The position numbers were made by a program, and so were the translations under genes. From Sphingomonas taxi (lineage in GTDB: Bacteria; Pseudomonadota; Alphaproteobacteria; Sphingomonadales; Sphingomonadaceae), in NCBI RefSeq assembly GCF_000764535.1, contig NZ_CP009571.1, forward strand, positions 1,674,001-1,738,000: 64,000 nucleotides of DNA. The letters run 5' to 3'. Below the pieces are notes generated by a model that was not told where the DNA came from, did not search any database, and saw only the letters and a program-made list of their open reading frames with translations. How positions within the stretch are numbered: the stretch's first letter is position 1; each line of letters starts with the position of its first letter. Shown here one piece after another: positions 1 to 7,680 of the stretch.

Positions 1-1
1 T

Positions 2-1809
2 AAGTCGATGCAGGGTACGAACGTCGTACCAACGACGTATCCGACGGCGCTGGCCTATTTTAATGCCAACTTTTCTCCGGGCCGATACGGATCGTTCAAC
101 ACTCAGTTCCCGCAGCCCAGCGTCGATGCGAATGTCGTCGTTCATGGAACCGCCTCGACTTCCGTGCGATGGCGATCATGCAGATCTTCGGCGTCAGGCA
201 GGTCAATCTCGTCAGCAAATGCGACGCGCAGCTACAATTACCCAATACCGACGTCATGTTCGTACTTGATACGACCGGATCGATGACGGACACAAATCCC
301 GGCGACTCGGCCAGCAAGATAACCGGACTGCGCAATGCCGTCCTCAACTTCTACAACACGTTGGAGCAAGCGAAGATCGCTGGGACGCAAGTCCGGTATG
401 GCTTTGTGCCGTATTCCAATACGGTCAACGTCGGCTTGCTTTTGCGGCGCGAGTGGATGGTGGACAATTGGACCTATCAGTCTCGCCAGTTCGATCGCCA
501 ACAGCAAACCCAGACGGGTACGCAGGGAGCGACGACCACAAACTATTCGGCTTGGTCTCCTTCGATCACGCCAACCACCTCCACTAGCTATGGTGACCCC
601 GAAAACTGCACGGCCCCCGCCAATACAGCTACCAGCACCAATACCTCCAGCTCTGCATGGGACCCGTCCGCTTCCGCGGTTCCACGTTCACGAACCAATT
701 ACAGAACCTATGGGGGCGATACCTACTCGGCTTCGGTGAACAGTAGTGGGCAATGCGTCATCACGAAGAATAGCTATGCCAGCACACAGCAGCAACAGAC
801 CCAAACTGTCTCTAATAATCCAAACGCCGGCCAGCCAGTTTATACAACCTACAACTATTTCTGGTATCGCCCGGTTAGCTACAGCGTAGCCGCATTCAAG
901 GGTTCAGCCAGCACCGGACTCATGGCAGGCGCCTCCAACGTGTCGATGGCTAACGTCAACGCACCGTCCGGAACAGACACCGTCGGCAGCGACCAGAAAG
1001 TGTCTTGGACTGCATCGAACGCCTGCATCGAAGAGCGAAAGACACTGCGGCCCTACGAAACCGGCACTGCCTGGGACATGGATGTCGACAGCATCCCTGA
1101 TCCGTCAAACCCAGATACGCAGTGGCGCCCGTTCTTCCCCGCGCTCGTCTTCGCACGTCAGGTCTCGAACTATAACACCAGCACGCCGACAGGCTGGAAC
1201 GTCAACGCGGTCAATACGACGACAGGCTACGTCCAGCTCTCCAGCTACACAACCAGTCGCGCCGCCTGCCCGAGCGCAGCGCGCAAGCTGCAGAGCAAGG
1301 AGGCGGGTCTCACCGCCAGTGTGGTGCAATCGTACTTGAACGCACTGCTGACGCGCGGCGATACCTACCACGACATCGGGTTCCTATGGGGACTACGGCT
1401 GATCTCCAAGGAAGGCATCTTCGGCAGCGAGAACACCGCCGCCCCCGATGGGAGCTCGATCGCTCGTAACATCATCTTCATGACCGACGGTGATACCGAA
1501 ACGCACATTCAAGACTATGATGCCTACGGCCTGTCGGCGCTCGACCGACGCCGTACCGACACTGGCGCTCTACCGAGCGACAACGATCAGAATACGATCG
1601 TCGAGGACCGGCTGACCAAATATTGCGGCATCGCCAAGAATCAGAAGGGCATCACCGTCTGGGTGATCGCCTTCGGCACCACCCTCACCCCGCTGCTTAA
1701 GAATTGCGCATCGACGGGGCGGGCTTTCCAGGCCAACAACACTCAGCAACTCAACGACACCTTTGCTGAAATCGCGGCGAAGATCGCACAGCTGAGGCTG
1801 ACCAAATGA
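2..1809 (+). CDS. TadG-like pilus assembly protein with VWA domain, 5'-truncated by the window and frameshifted
   Basis: Flp/Tad pilus-associated protein of the TadG type, normally anchored in the inner membrane by an N-terminal segment with a periplasmic von Willebrand A domain. The MIDAS-like motif LDTTGSM lies about 30 residues after the ATG at 169. A long Thr/Ser/Gln-rich insert follows (roughly 480-860) and the C-terminal VWA half contains IIFMTDGDTE. The reading frame open from the window start, ending in the typical VHGTAS region, runs into the wrong frame after GTG at 164-166. Adding one base there joins it to the frame that begins ATG GCG ATC at 169, giving the usual TAS..(P)xxFMxIFGV transition. 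So one base appears to be missing, by mutation or sequencing error. It overlaps the next gene by 4 bp. Confidence 0.75.
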
Positions 1810-2402
1810 CGATACCGCTTCTGAAACGCCTGGCTCGGTCGACGCGCGGGGCAACCCTGGTCGAGTTCACGATCGTCACGCCCGTACTGCTTCTGCTGCT
1901 CCTCGGTGGCCTTGAGACGTGCCACACCATGTACGTCCGGTCGGCGCTGGTCGGATCACTGCAGAAGGCCGCGCGCGATTTAAGTCTTGAGGGCGCAAGT
2001 TCATCGGTACGGGTCAATGCGATAACGGCGAGCGTCACCAACGCAGTTCACCAGATCATGCCAGCGGCGAATGTCGGCCTCGTCGCCAAGAGCTATCATG
2101 ACTATAGCAACGCGGCGAACCCTGCCGAAGAATACAATGATGCGGATCACGACGGCCGATGCGATCACGGCGAGGCATTTGTCGACAGCAACCGCAATGG
2201 CAACTGGGACGCCGACGGGTCTGTGAGCGGCAGGGGCGGCGCGCGTGACGTCGTCTTGTTGGTTGCTACGGCGAGGTATAACCGCCTCGGTCTAACAGCT
2301 CTTCTCCCGTCAGCATCGCAGACGGTGCTGACGGCGAAGACGCTTATCCGCAATCAGCCGAACGATCAGCAGGCCGATCCGCCTACAGGGCACTGCTCGT
2401 GA
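1806..2402 (+). CDS. TadE-like pseudopilin
   Basis: TadE-family minor pseudopilin of a Tad (Flp) pilus system. The N-terminus shows the family signature: a short basic leader, then RGATLVEFTIVTPVLLLLLL, with the conserved Glu inside a hydrophobic transmembrane helix (about residues 15-40), which is the prepilin-peptidase-type region. The rest (to residue 198) is periplasmic and includes an acidic stretch DADHDGRCDHGE around residues 115-126 that resembles a calcium-binding loop. Its ATG overlaps the stop of the TadG-like gene (ATGA), and its own stop overlaps the GTG start of the next gene, so the three are translationally coupled. Secretion ATPase and platform genes are not in the window and would lie upstream. 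Confidence 0.8.
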   Translation: MTIPLLKRLARSTRGATLVEFTIVTPVLLLLLLGGLETCHTMYVRSALVGSLQKAARDLSLEGASSSVRVNAITASVTNAVHQIMPAANVGLVAKSYHDYSNAANPAEEYNDADHDGRCDHGEAFVDSNRNGNWDADGSVSGRGGARDVVLLVATARYNRLGLTALLPSASQTVLTAKTLIRNQPNDQQADPPTGHCS

Positions 2403-3052
2403 CTGTTTCTTCAATGCTCCCGAAGCAAATTCGGCAAGACTCGCGCGGTCTCGCACTGATGGAATTTGCGCTTTGCCTGCCGCTGCTTATCATCGGGTCG
2501 TTGTGGCTGCTGGAGTTTGGTAATTACTGCATTGTTCGCCAGCAGATCAGCCAACTCGCGCTCCAGATCTCCGATAATGCCGCGCGCATCGGTACGCAGA
2601 ACTCGGTGCAAACCGAGATCGACGAGAAGCAGATCAACGACCTTTTCGTTGGCGCCGGGCTGCAAAGCGGCCCCCTGAATCTGGCGAGAAATGGTCGGGT
2701 GATCCTGACCAGCCTGGAAGTCGACGCCGACCAACCGCACGGTCAATACCTACATTGGCAGCGCTGCTATGGGATGCTCACTTATCCCTCGACCTATGGC
2801 AAGCAGGGTGACGGAAAGGGCAATTCGACGGTTAGCGGCATGGGGCCTGCTAACGCCCGGATCGTGGCAGGATCGAGTGCTCCGGCTATGTTTGTCGAGA
2901 TAGCCTACCAGTATCAGCCAATTATCTCTGCGCGCTTTGCGCCCCCACCTTTGATGCATGAAATCGCTGCGATGATGGTGCGCGACAATCGCGATACCTC
3001 CGATCCGGGCGTCAATCCGGTTAATGGAGTTAACGCTTCCACTTGCAACTAG
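2399..3052 (+). CDS. TadE/TadG family pseudopilin
   Basis: Second TadE-like protein, 217 aa. Around residues 17-45 it shows RGLALMEFALCLPLLIIGSL, the TadE-type motif with the conserved Glu before a hydrophobic helix, followed by a periplasmic domain without recognisable catalytic motifs. The start is GTG at 2399, overlapping the TGA of the preceding TadE-like gene by 4 bp; no better start lies nearby. Two different TadE-like proteins together with a VWA protein are common at the end of alphaproteobacterial tad operons, where they are thought to help initiate or anchor the Flp pilus. It is the last gene of this group; the next 470 bp carry no convincing gene. Confidence 0.78.
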   Translation: MTVSSMLPKQIRQDSRGLALMEFALCLPLLIIGSLWLLEFGNYCIVRQQISQLALQISDNAARIGTQNSVQTEIDEKQINDLFVGAGLQSGPLNLARNGRVILTSLEVDADQPHGQYLHWQRCYGMLTYPSTYGKQGDGKGNSTVSGMGPANARIVAGSSAPAMFVEIAYQYQPIISARFAPPPLMHEIAAMMVRDNRDTSDPGVNPVNGVNASTCN

Positions 3053-3524
3053 CATTCATAACGACACGGGCAGTCAGGCCCCCTCCCCACCTTCAATTGA
3101 GCCTCCGCCTCTCATGATCGCCGCCCGGGAGCCGTCGGTCTGCCGTTCGTCACGCGCAAAAGATCGAACCACCTGCCCTGCCGCTGAACGAATATCCAAT
3201 CGCGCCGGGCGCCAGCCGAAAGCAGACGAGCCGTTATCTACCACCGGCAAGCATTCGCCCCCCCTGCCCCAACGGATGAACGAACATCCACTTCTCACGA
3301 TCGCCATCCCAAAGCGGACTGGCGGCATTCCACCATATTTTCATATAGCGCAGCGCAGATATTCTCACAGCTCGTACTATGCCTCTGGCAAACAGCGATG
3401 CTGCGCCCCTGCCGGTGCAACAGAAATGCGCCTGGATTGGCAGGGCTATCATCTTGGAACGGGATTAGCCCACGACCACCGCCGATTAAGAATTTGGTGA
3501 GAGTTCTGACCATAATGGGCATAG
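3053..3524. other. intergenic stretch without a convincing gene
   Basis: No open frame here has recognisable protein features or a good ribosome binding site. The one notable element is the 16-bp string AAAGCGGACTGGCGGC at 3311-3326, which recurs at 4629-4644. The promoter of the globin gene should lie at the right end, but I cannot place -35 and -10 boxes with confidence. Confidence 0.4.
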
Positions 3525-3959
3525 ATGGCTAATCTCCGTCAGATCGAGCTCGTGCAGGAGAGCTTCGCACTTGTCCTGCCCGTCACGCAGCAAGCTGCCG
3601 AGGAATTTTATCGTAGGCTGTTCGTCATCGCGCCGCGAACTCAGGGCCTTTTTCGACATGATATGGTAGAGCAGGGCCGAAAGCTCTTCCTAACGCTTGC
3701 GACCGTTGTTGACGCGTTGGACAGGTTGGACGATATTTTGCCGGTCGCCTCTGCCTTGGCGATCAGGCATGTACCTTACGGTGTAAGTCCGAACGACTAT
3801 GCAGCCGTTGGGGCTGCATTGATCGAAACCCTAGCTGCAATGTTGGGCGATCGCTTTGACGTGGAAACTGAGGCGGCATGGGTATCAGCGTATGACTTGC
3901 TTGCAGGTGCGATGATCACGGCGGCTTATGTCGCCAAGCCGGAACATGTTGAAGCATGA
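3525..3959 (+). CDS. single-domain globin (Vitreoscilla haemoglobin-like)
   Basis: Haem-binding globin of 144 aa, the length of single-domain bacterial haemoglobins, which bind O2 and often act in NO or respiratory stress. Aligned by eye with Vitreoscilla haemoglobin, Phe43 falls at CD1, Gln50 at distal position E7, and His82 in the motif LAIRHVPYGV at the proximal F8 position, so the haem pocket looks intact. There is no reductase or kinase domain, so it must use a separate reductase or serve as a sensor or carrier. The stop overlaps the ATG of the next gene (ATGA), which couples it to a hemerythrin-like protein. The gene lies in lower-GC accessory DNA. The globin fold is clear; the ligand and role are inference. 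Confidence 0.82.
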   Translation: MANLRQIELVQESFALVLPVTQQAAEEFYRRLFVIAPRTQGLFRHDMVEQGRKLFLTLATVVDALDRLDDILPVASALAIRHVPYGVSPNDYAAVGAALIETLAAMLGDRFDVETEAAWVSAYDLLAGAMITAAYVAKPEHVEA

Positions 3960-4492
3960 CCCACCCGTACAATGAAACGAACCAAGCTGTATTGCGATTA
4001 GTAGAAAGCCGCGTGCCGCCCAACCCACTCGCTTTTTGTTCGTCGGCTCCATCGCTAAGCCAAGAAGCAGAGTATTTTGTCAGGCGCGCCCTGAGCATGA
4101 TGTCGCGTGCCAGCATTTTGGTCAAGGCGGACCGTCAAGATGCAATCGCTTTGCTGTGCGCATCTCGTACCCGGCTTGCCAAGCATTTTCAGCGGTACCA
4201 AATATTTAAACACGGCCGCATCTTCAATCCGGTCATCGCTTCTGGCTCCGCCTCTAGCAAGGTCGTTGCAAGAGGAATGAAGGTAGATTGCATGCAGCTT
4301 GGCGAGATGTTCGGTGCCTACCATACGCGATGGCAGGGGCTTCGCTCCGAGGATTGGCTTAGCTATCGCCACGATATGCTAGCTACGGTCGAGGTTCTAA
4401 GGGTACATATTGAGTCAGAACTCCGTGCCATGCATCAGCTTTTAATGATTTCGGAACTATACGGCCGGCGTAGTGCTCATGAACACCACTGA
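3956..4492 (+). CDS. hemerythrin-like helical protein (tentative)
   Basis: Unknown 178-aa, mostly helical protein translated together with the globin (4-bp overlap). The second half follows the pattern of bacterial hemerythrin (HHE) domains: LAKHFQRYQIFKHGRIFNPVI resembles the conserved segment containing H and LYPxL, then a helix ending GAYHTRW, then a helix with HIESELRAMHQLL near the C-terminus. Some expected metal ligands appear replaced, for example Glu by Lys/His in the first motif, so a di-iron site is uncertain. If correct, the pair would combine a haem and a possible di-iron O2/NO-binding protein. The alternative is a four-helix protein without metal. The call rests on motif spacing only. 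Confidence 0.4.
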   Translation: MTHPYNETNQAVLRLVESRVPPNPLAFCSSAPSLSQEAEYFVRRALSMMSRASILVKADRQDAIALLCASRTRLAKHFQRYQIFKHGRIFNPVIASGSASSKVVARGMKVDCMQLGEMFGAYHTRWQGLRSEDWLSYRHDMLATVEVLRVHIESELRAMHQLLMISELYGRRSAHEHH

Positions 4493-4941
4493 TAAGAACT
4501 AGCACTATCCGGCGGCGAGTTTCGGCCAGATAGTGCCATATGCAGCTGGCAGGCAACGCCATAAAGGCTCCGTCCGGCTGCCTACCCGGTGCCTGACCGA
4601 ATCGCAGCTTACCACGCTTGGCCGCTCAAAAGCGGACTGGCGGCTTTCTGTTCGATGCGGACTATAAACTAGCGCAAGCTTCACTAACAGCATGACCGCT
4701 CTCTGATTGTCCAGCATCGTCCGACTTAGCCTTGCCTCGGCATATGTCAGATGATGCCGGAGCCTATCCCGGTTCATCATCTTCCGCCCCATGCCTAGAC
4801 GCGATAATCGAGAACCAGTCAGGGATGACGTCGCATTTCGCCATAGAGATTGCGCACGCGGAGCAACCACAGCATCCTTGGCGGGTTCAGGCTCCTCATG
4901 CCGACCCAACCATGGTGAGGTATGCCCAAGAGAGGCAGAAA
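4493..4941. other. intergenic stretch, no supported gene
   Basis: An open frame on the minus strand (about 4505-4948) has no recognisable domain, a poor ribosome binding site and an amino-acid composition like out-of-frame translation, so I do not annotate it. The 16-bp string at 4629-4644 repeats the one at 3311-3326. The plus-strand frame of the next gene extends back to 4732, but its upstream part looks non-coding. Confidence 0.35.
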
Positions 4942-5184
4942 ATGGCATCGGCTGACGAAATGACCAACGCGCTTGATGTGGCGCTCGCTACAGCGCGCGC
5001 AGAATACAAAGACGCCGTCATTGAGCTTGCGACACGTGAAGCAGCCAAGGACATGGGCCCCGCTCGTGTACCCGCAGATATCGATCGTATCCATCATGCG
5101 CGCACTCGTGTGATTGGACTGGATGCCGCCCGTGAGGAACTATCGCGCATCATTAACGAAGGCTTTTCCCTCCCCAGCACGTGA
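4942..5184 (+). CDS. small hypothetical protein (80 aa)
   Basis: Unrecognised 80-aa protein, probably soluble and helical. I chose the ATG at 4942, which has AGAGG at 4931-4935 in front of it, over ATGs further upstream because the upstream part has a random-looking composition. The segment from about residue 10 to 70 is rich in Ala, Glu and Arg with heptad-like spacing (ALATARAEYKDAV, then ARTRVIGLDAAREEL), which suggests a helical hairpin. It is followed 78 bp later by another small gene with a strong ribosome binding site, in lower-GC DNA. No function can be given. Confidence 0.45.
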   Translation: MASADEMTNALDVALATARAEYKDAVIELATREAAKDMGPARVPADIDRIHHARTRVIGLDAAREELSRIINEGFSLPST

Positions 5185-5262
5185 GCGCCTGCCCTGGCGA
5201 CCTCACGAGCTATTCAGCCACTGCAGCGTAGAGCATGGCCTGGGTTATCTTTGGAGAAGAAG

Positions 5263-5427
5263 ATGTATACAGTAGGTCGGGGCGTTGCTCCACTTAAAGC
5301 CGCCCTCGATCACTTGCGGCATGCCCTTACACATCTAGACGCGGCCGAACAGCATGCCGCTGCCGCCCAAGTTGACCACATCATTCACGATGTTCAGGCA
5401 ACGATAAGTGCCGCGTCCGGCACTTGA
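5263..5427 (+). CDS. very small protein (54 aa), histidine-rich helix
   Basis: Short open frame preceded by a good Shine-Dalgarno (GGAGAAGA at 5253-5260, just upstream of the ATG). The product is predicted to be a single amphipathic helix from about residue 10 to 50 with His at 17, 20, 24, 31, 39 and 42, for example DHLRHALTHLDAAEQHAAAA. There is no signal peptide or membrane segment. Its last 34 bp overlap the 3' end of the convergent PAS regulator gene. I do not recognise the family. Support is the ribosome binding site and the non-random, Ala/His-rich composition. Confidence 0.45.
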   Translation: MYTVGRGVAPLKAALDHLRHALTHLDAAEQHAAAAQVDHIIHDVQATISAASGT

Positions 5428-6059
5428 TAAACTGTCGCTAGCATGGCCTCCATTTTGTTAAGCCCCGCCTGTGTGAATTGGATGCTGCGCCCGAGATCAC
5501 CGTCGAGCTGAACGACGCCGCGTTTCTGCAATACGATCATCCAACGTGCTGCGGTCGAACTGGATATCTTCGAATATGCCGCAACCTCGGCAAGGCTTAT
5601 GTTACGGCCCTCTGCTTCGGCCAGATAGATGCCGACGAGTAGCGAACCAATTGGATCAGTGCTTAGCTCATCTCCAAAGAGCTTGATCCGCGCGGTATGA
5701 ACATAGCGAATGCGCAGAGCGGCTTCCCACAGCCGCGCCGGCGGCAGAGCACGACCGTTGTCTTGCCAAAATAAGGTACTGATCAATCGGCCCGGATCGG
5801 CAAATCGGGTCACCAAAAGGTTTGCAGCAATCGAGCTTCCATCTGGTCGAATGTAACGCTTCTGCAGCCGTACCGGAGCAGCGCCGTCCTCCAGGGCTAG
5901 GAGCATGCGCGCGCTTCTCTCCAAATCCCTCGGATCCGTTATAGCTTTGTAGGAAAGCCCGATGACCGCATCTTCGCTTCGCTGTATGAGATCAAGAAAC
6001 CCTTGATCCGCTTTAAGAATGACCCCCTCGAGTGTCGATATGCAATGACCCGATGGCAT
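5394..6059 (-). CDS. PAS-domain winged-helix transcriptional regulator
   Basis: A 221-aa regulator with an N-terminal PAS-like sensor (about residues 1-100; LDLIQRSEDAVIGLSYKAIT and a YIRPDGSS segment typical of PAS folds) and a C-terminal winged helix-turn-helix (about 120-210). In the latter, SLAEVAAYSKISSSTAARW is the recognition region, with a MarR/Rrf2-like wing after it. The protein probably senses a small ligand or redox state and binds DNA as a dimer. A perfect 8-bp inverted repeat 15 bp upstream of the start codon is a likely autoregulatory operator. It stands alone between two small genes and the mucR-like gene. PAS plus wHTH is clear; the target genes are unknown. Confidence 0.7.
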   Translation of the reverse strand: MPSGHCISTLEGVILKADQGFLDLIQRSEDAVIGLSYKAITDPRDLERSARMLLALEDGAAPVRLQKRYIRPDGSSIAANLLVTRFADPGRLISTLFWQDNGRALPPARLWEAALRIRYVHTARIKLFGDELSTDPIGSLLVGIYLAEAEGRNISLAEVAAYSKISSSTAARWMIVLQKRGVVQLDGDLGRSIQFTQAGLNKMEAMLATVYQVPDAALIVA

Positions 6060-6073
6060 TGGACCTCAGCGTT

Positions 6074-6097
6074 CCTATGTTGCCTTTATAACATAGG
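6074..6097. promoter_or_regulatory. perfect inverted repeat upstream of the PAS regulator (candidate operator)
   Basis: CCTATGTT (6074-6081) and AACATAGG (6090-6097) form a perfect 8-bp inverted repeat with an 8-bp AT-rich spacer, 15 bp before the start codon of the minus-strand PAS/wHTH gene. The half-site spacing is about two helical turns centre to centre, as for a dimeric wHTH protein. Autoregulation is inferred from position. Confidence 0.5.
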
Positions 6098-6286
6098 TTA
6101 GAAAATGAGTATTGCCAAGGGATACAGTCCTAAGTGGAAGCGCGATGGCGGTTTAGGTGCGCACTGCGTGATAGATACGCCCTTATAAGAGCCATAACCT
6201 GACCGATCGTGACAGCGACTCCATTCGGTTAACCAATGATGAGATGCAGCATAATTTCACTATGGGCATCGGTCGCAGCCATCAAA

Positions 6287-6320
6287 GAAGCAGGCTGAAC
6301 ATCGTTCGTCAGCCCGCTTC
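6287..6320 (-). terminator. hairpin terminator of the mucR-like gene
   Basis: GAAGCAGGCTGA (6287-6298) pairs with TCAGCCCGCTTC (6309-6320) with one mismatch and a 10-nt loop. On the minus strand the hairpin lies 20 bp after the stop of the mucR-like gene and is followed by a short T-rich tail (CTTTGAT). Confidence 0.5.
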
Positions 6321-6340
6321 TATAATGTGCGTCACGGTAG

Positions 6341-6844
6341 TTAATCGGTTGCGTCCGCCCCTTTTACCTTCCGAGCAGATTTGGCCTCCTTTTTAGGGGC
6401 ATTCGGCTGCCCAGGCTTCCGGCCAAGACCGATTGTCTTTGCCATGGCGCTGCGGCTTTCACTGTAAGCAGGGGCCACCATCGGATAATCCGCCTTAAGA
6501 CCATAGCGCGTCCGATATTCGTCCGGCGTCATGCCGTTGGTCGCGAGGTGACGACGCAGCGTCTTGTAAGGCTTGCCATCAATCATCGAGATGATGTGGT
6601 CGCGCGACGCGAGCGATTTACGTACCGAGACTGCAGCAGTGTATTCCTGCGCCGGAGCAGCGTCGCCGCTGTTCGACGCATTGCCTGCAGACAGACCCAA
6701 GACGGTATCATGCATCCGCTGCAGGAATGCAGGTACGTCATCAGCATTGACCCGATTGTTCGAGTTGCTCAGCCACGCAACCGTGAGCTCAGTTGCCAGC
6801 TCGACCGTGCTCAGGCCCGTATCGAAATCGTCTTGATCAGCCAT
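6341..6844 (-). CDS. MucR/Ros family transcriptional regulator without zinc ligands
   Basis: A 167-aa member of the Ros/MucR family, global DNA-binding regulators of exopolysaccharide, motility and surface genes in Alphaproteobacteria. The family core is clear: KPYKTLRRHLATNGMTPDEY followed by RTRYGLKADYPMVAPAYSES and AKTIGLGRKPG. The canonical C2H2 zinc site is lost: the Cys pair before the helix is absent (ISMIDGK) and the second His is Asn (RRHLATN). Some Mesorhizobium family members also lack zinc and still fold and bind DNA, so loss of ligands need not mean loss of function. The C-terminus is a Lys/Ala-rich tail. A good ribosome binding site (AAAGGAG) precedes the start. Confidence 0.82.
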   Translation of the reverse strand: MADQDDFDTGLSTVELATELTVAWLSNSNNRVNADDVPAFLQRMHDTVLGLSAGNASNSGDAAPAQEYTAAVSVRKSLASRDHIISMIDGKPYKTLRRHLATNGMTPDEYRTRYGLKADYPMVAPAYSESRSAMAKTIGLGRKPGQPNAPKKEAKSARKVKGADATD

Positions 6845-7016
6845 TTTTGCTCCTTTGGCGGTGATGCTCCTTCTTTAGTAGCGGCGACTTCGTAAACAAG
6901 CATATTAGATAAAGCGGACGCGCCATGCCGGGCGCTAGAGGGCGATTATTTTGATAATCAACCTGCGTGCAGCGCGAATTGACTTGGCTGCATTGGCCGG
7001 GAGGCTCTGACCTAAA

Positions 7017-7637
7017 ATGGTTTGGACAACCGCGGCCTTTACCGAAGCCTTGCGCTCGGGCTCGCCACACCCCCAAGATGACGGCATGAACGAAACTGGC
7101 ACCGAGATTCTGGGAACGAGGCTGTTTGCAGACGGCAGGGCAATAGAGAAGACGCTCAAGCGTCTGCCGGCGGACATTAGGAAGCGCTTGCCGCAGCTTC
7201 GTCGCGAATGGCCGGAGGCGGAGGCGGAGCAGCTCAGAGACAGGCTTCATGCAGAATTCGCGGTTGAGCCGCTCGCCATCCATGAATTGCGGGCGATCAA
7301 GATTGAAACCACTACGCGCAACTTCCTCAATGAGTATCGCTGCTGGATGTCAGGCCACCTTCATGAGGCAGAAGTCCCGTTCACCGGTCATCCGATGTAT
7401 TGGCGGGCACGGCTGACGATCCCTCCGTCCTTTAGCTATCGTGGTAAGATCGGACCAACGACGGTGCGCCTACGCATCTTCATAGATGTCGAAGATTATT
7501 ACGAATTTAGAAATAGCGTCGAGAAGGAGTTGCATCACGCTCGACAGATCCTGGCTCACAATGAGGTCGTGTACAAAGTCTACGCGGACAAAGCTCGTGA
7601 CATGGTTGATCAGGCTTGGGAGGAATTCAAAGGATAG
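7017..7637 (+). CDS. unknown protein with PFTG motif, distant relative of the 13.1 kb gene
   Basis: Unrecognised 206-aa soluble protein. It has a helical N-terminal half and a central AEVPFTGHPMYW motif. Beta-strand-like segments follow, then a long C-terminal helix ending in AHNEVVYKVYADKARDMV. The same order occurs in the minus-strand gene at 13145-13840: GTxLFA near the N-terminus, then PFTGxP, then a helix with QxxxxxHN. I take the two as distant homologues on either side of the recombinase operon. The start is uncertain: ATG at 7017 has GGGAGG upstream at longish spacing, while ATG at 7086 begins closer to the conserved GTRLFA. It is followed by the TGACGT repeats upstream of the Nudix gene. 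Function unknown. Confidence 0.6.
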   Translation: MVWTTAAFTEALRSGSPHPQDDGMNETGTEILGTRLFADGRAIEKTLKRLPADIRKRLPQLRREWPEAEAEQLRDRLHAEFAVEPLAIHELRAIKIETTTRNFLNEYRCWMSGHLHEAEVPFTGHPMYWRARLTIPPSFSYRGKIGPTTVRLRIFIDVEDYYEFRNSVEKELHHARQILAHNEVVYKVYADKARDMVDQAWEEFKG

Positions 7638-7644
7638 GCGTCAT

Positions 7645-7666
7645 TGACGTATATGCATCTGACGTC
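7645..7666. promoter_or_regulatory. TGACGT direct repeat upstream of the Nudix-regulator operon
   Basis: TGACGT occurs at 7645-7650 and again at 7660-7665, 15 bp apart, ending 15 bp before the first ATG of the four-gene operon. The second copy is part of TCTGACGTC, which recurs in a perfect palindrome just after the recombinase. It could be the operator of the NrtR-like protein or a recombination core site. It differs from the published NrtR operator pattern. Confidence 0.35.
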
Positions 7667-7680
7667 TAACCATTGTCAGC

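Noticed and set aside
3024..3500. Plus-strand open frame of 158 codons after the second TadE-like gene
   Set aside because: Starts inside the TadE-like gene, Pro/Arg/Ser-rich with no domain or ribosome binding site.
4505..4948. Minus-strand open frame of 147 codons
   Set aside because: Composition looks like random translation, no ribosome binding site, and it runs into the start of the better supported small plus-strand gene.
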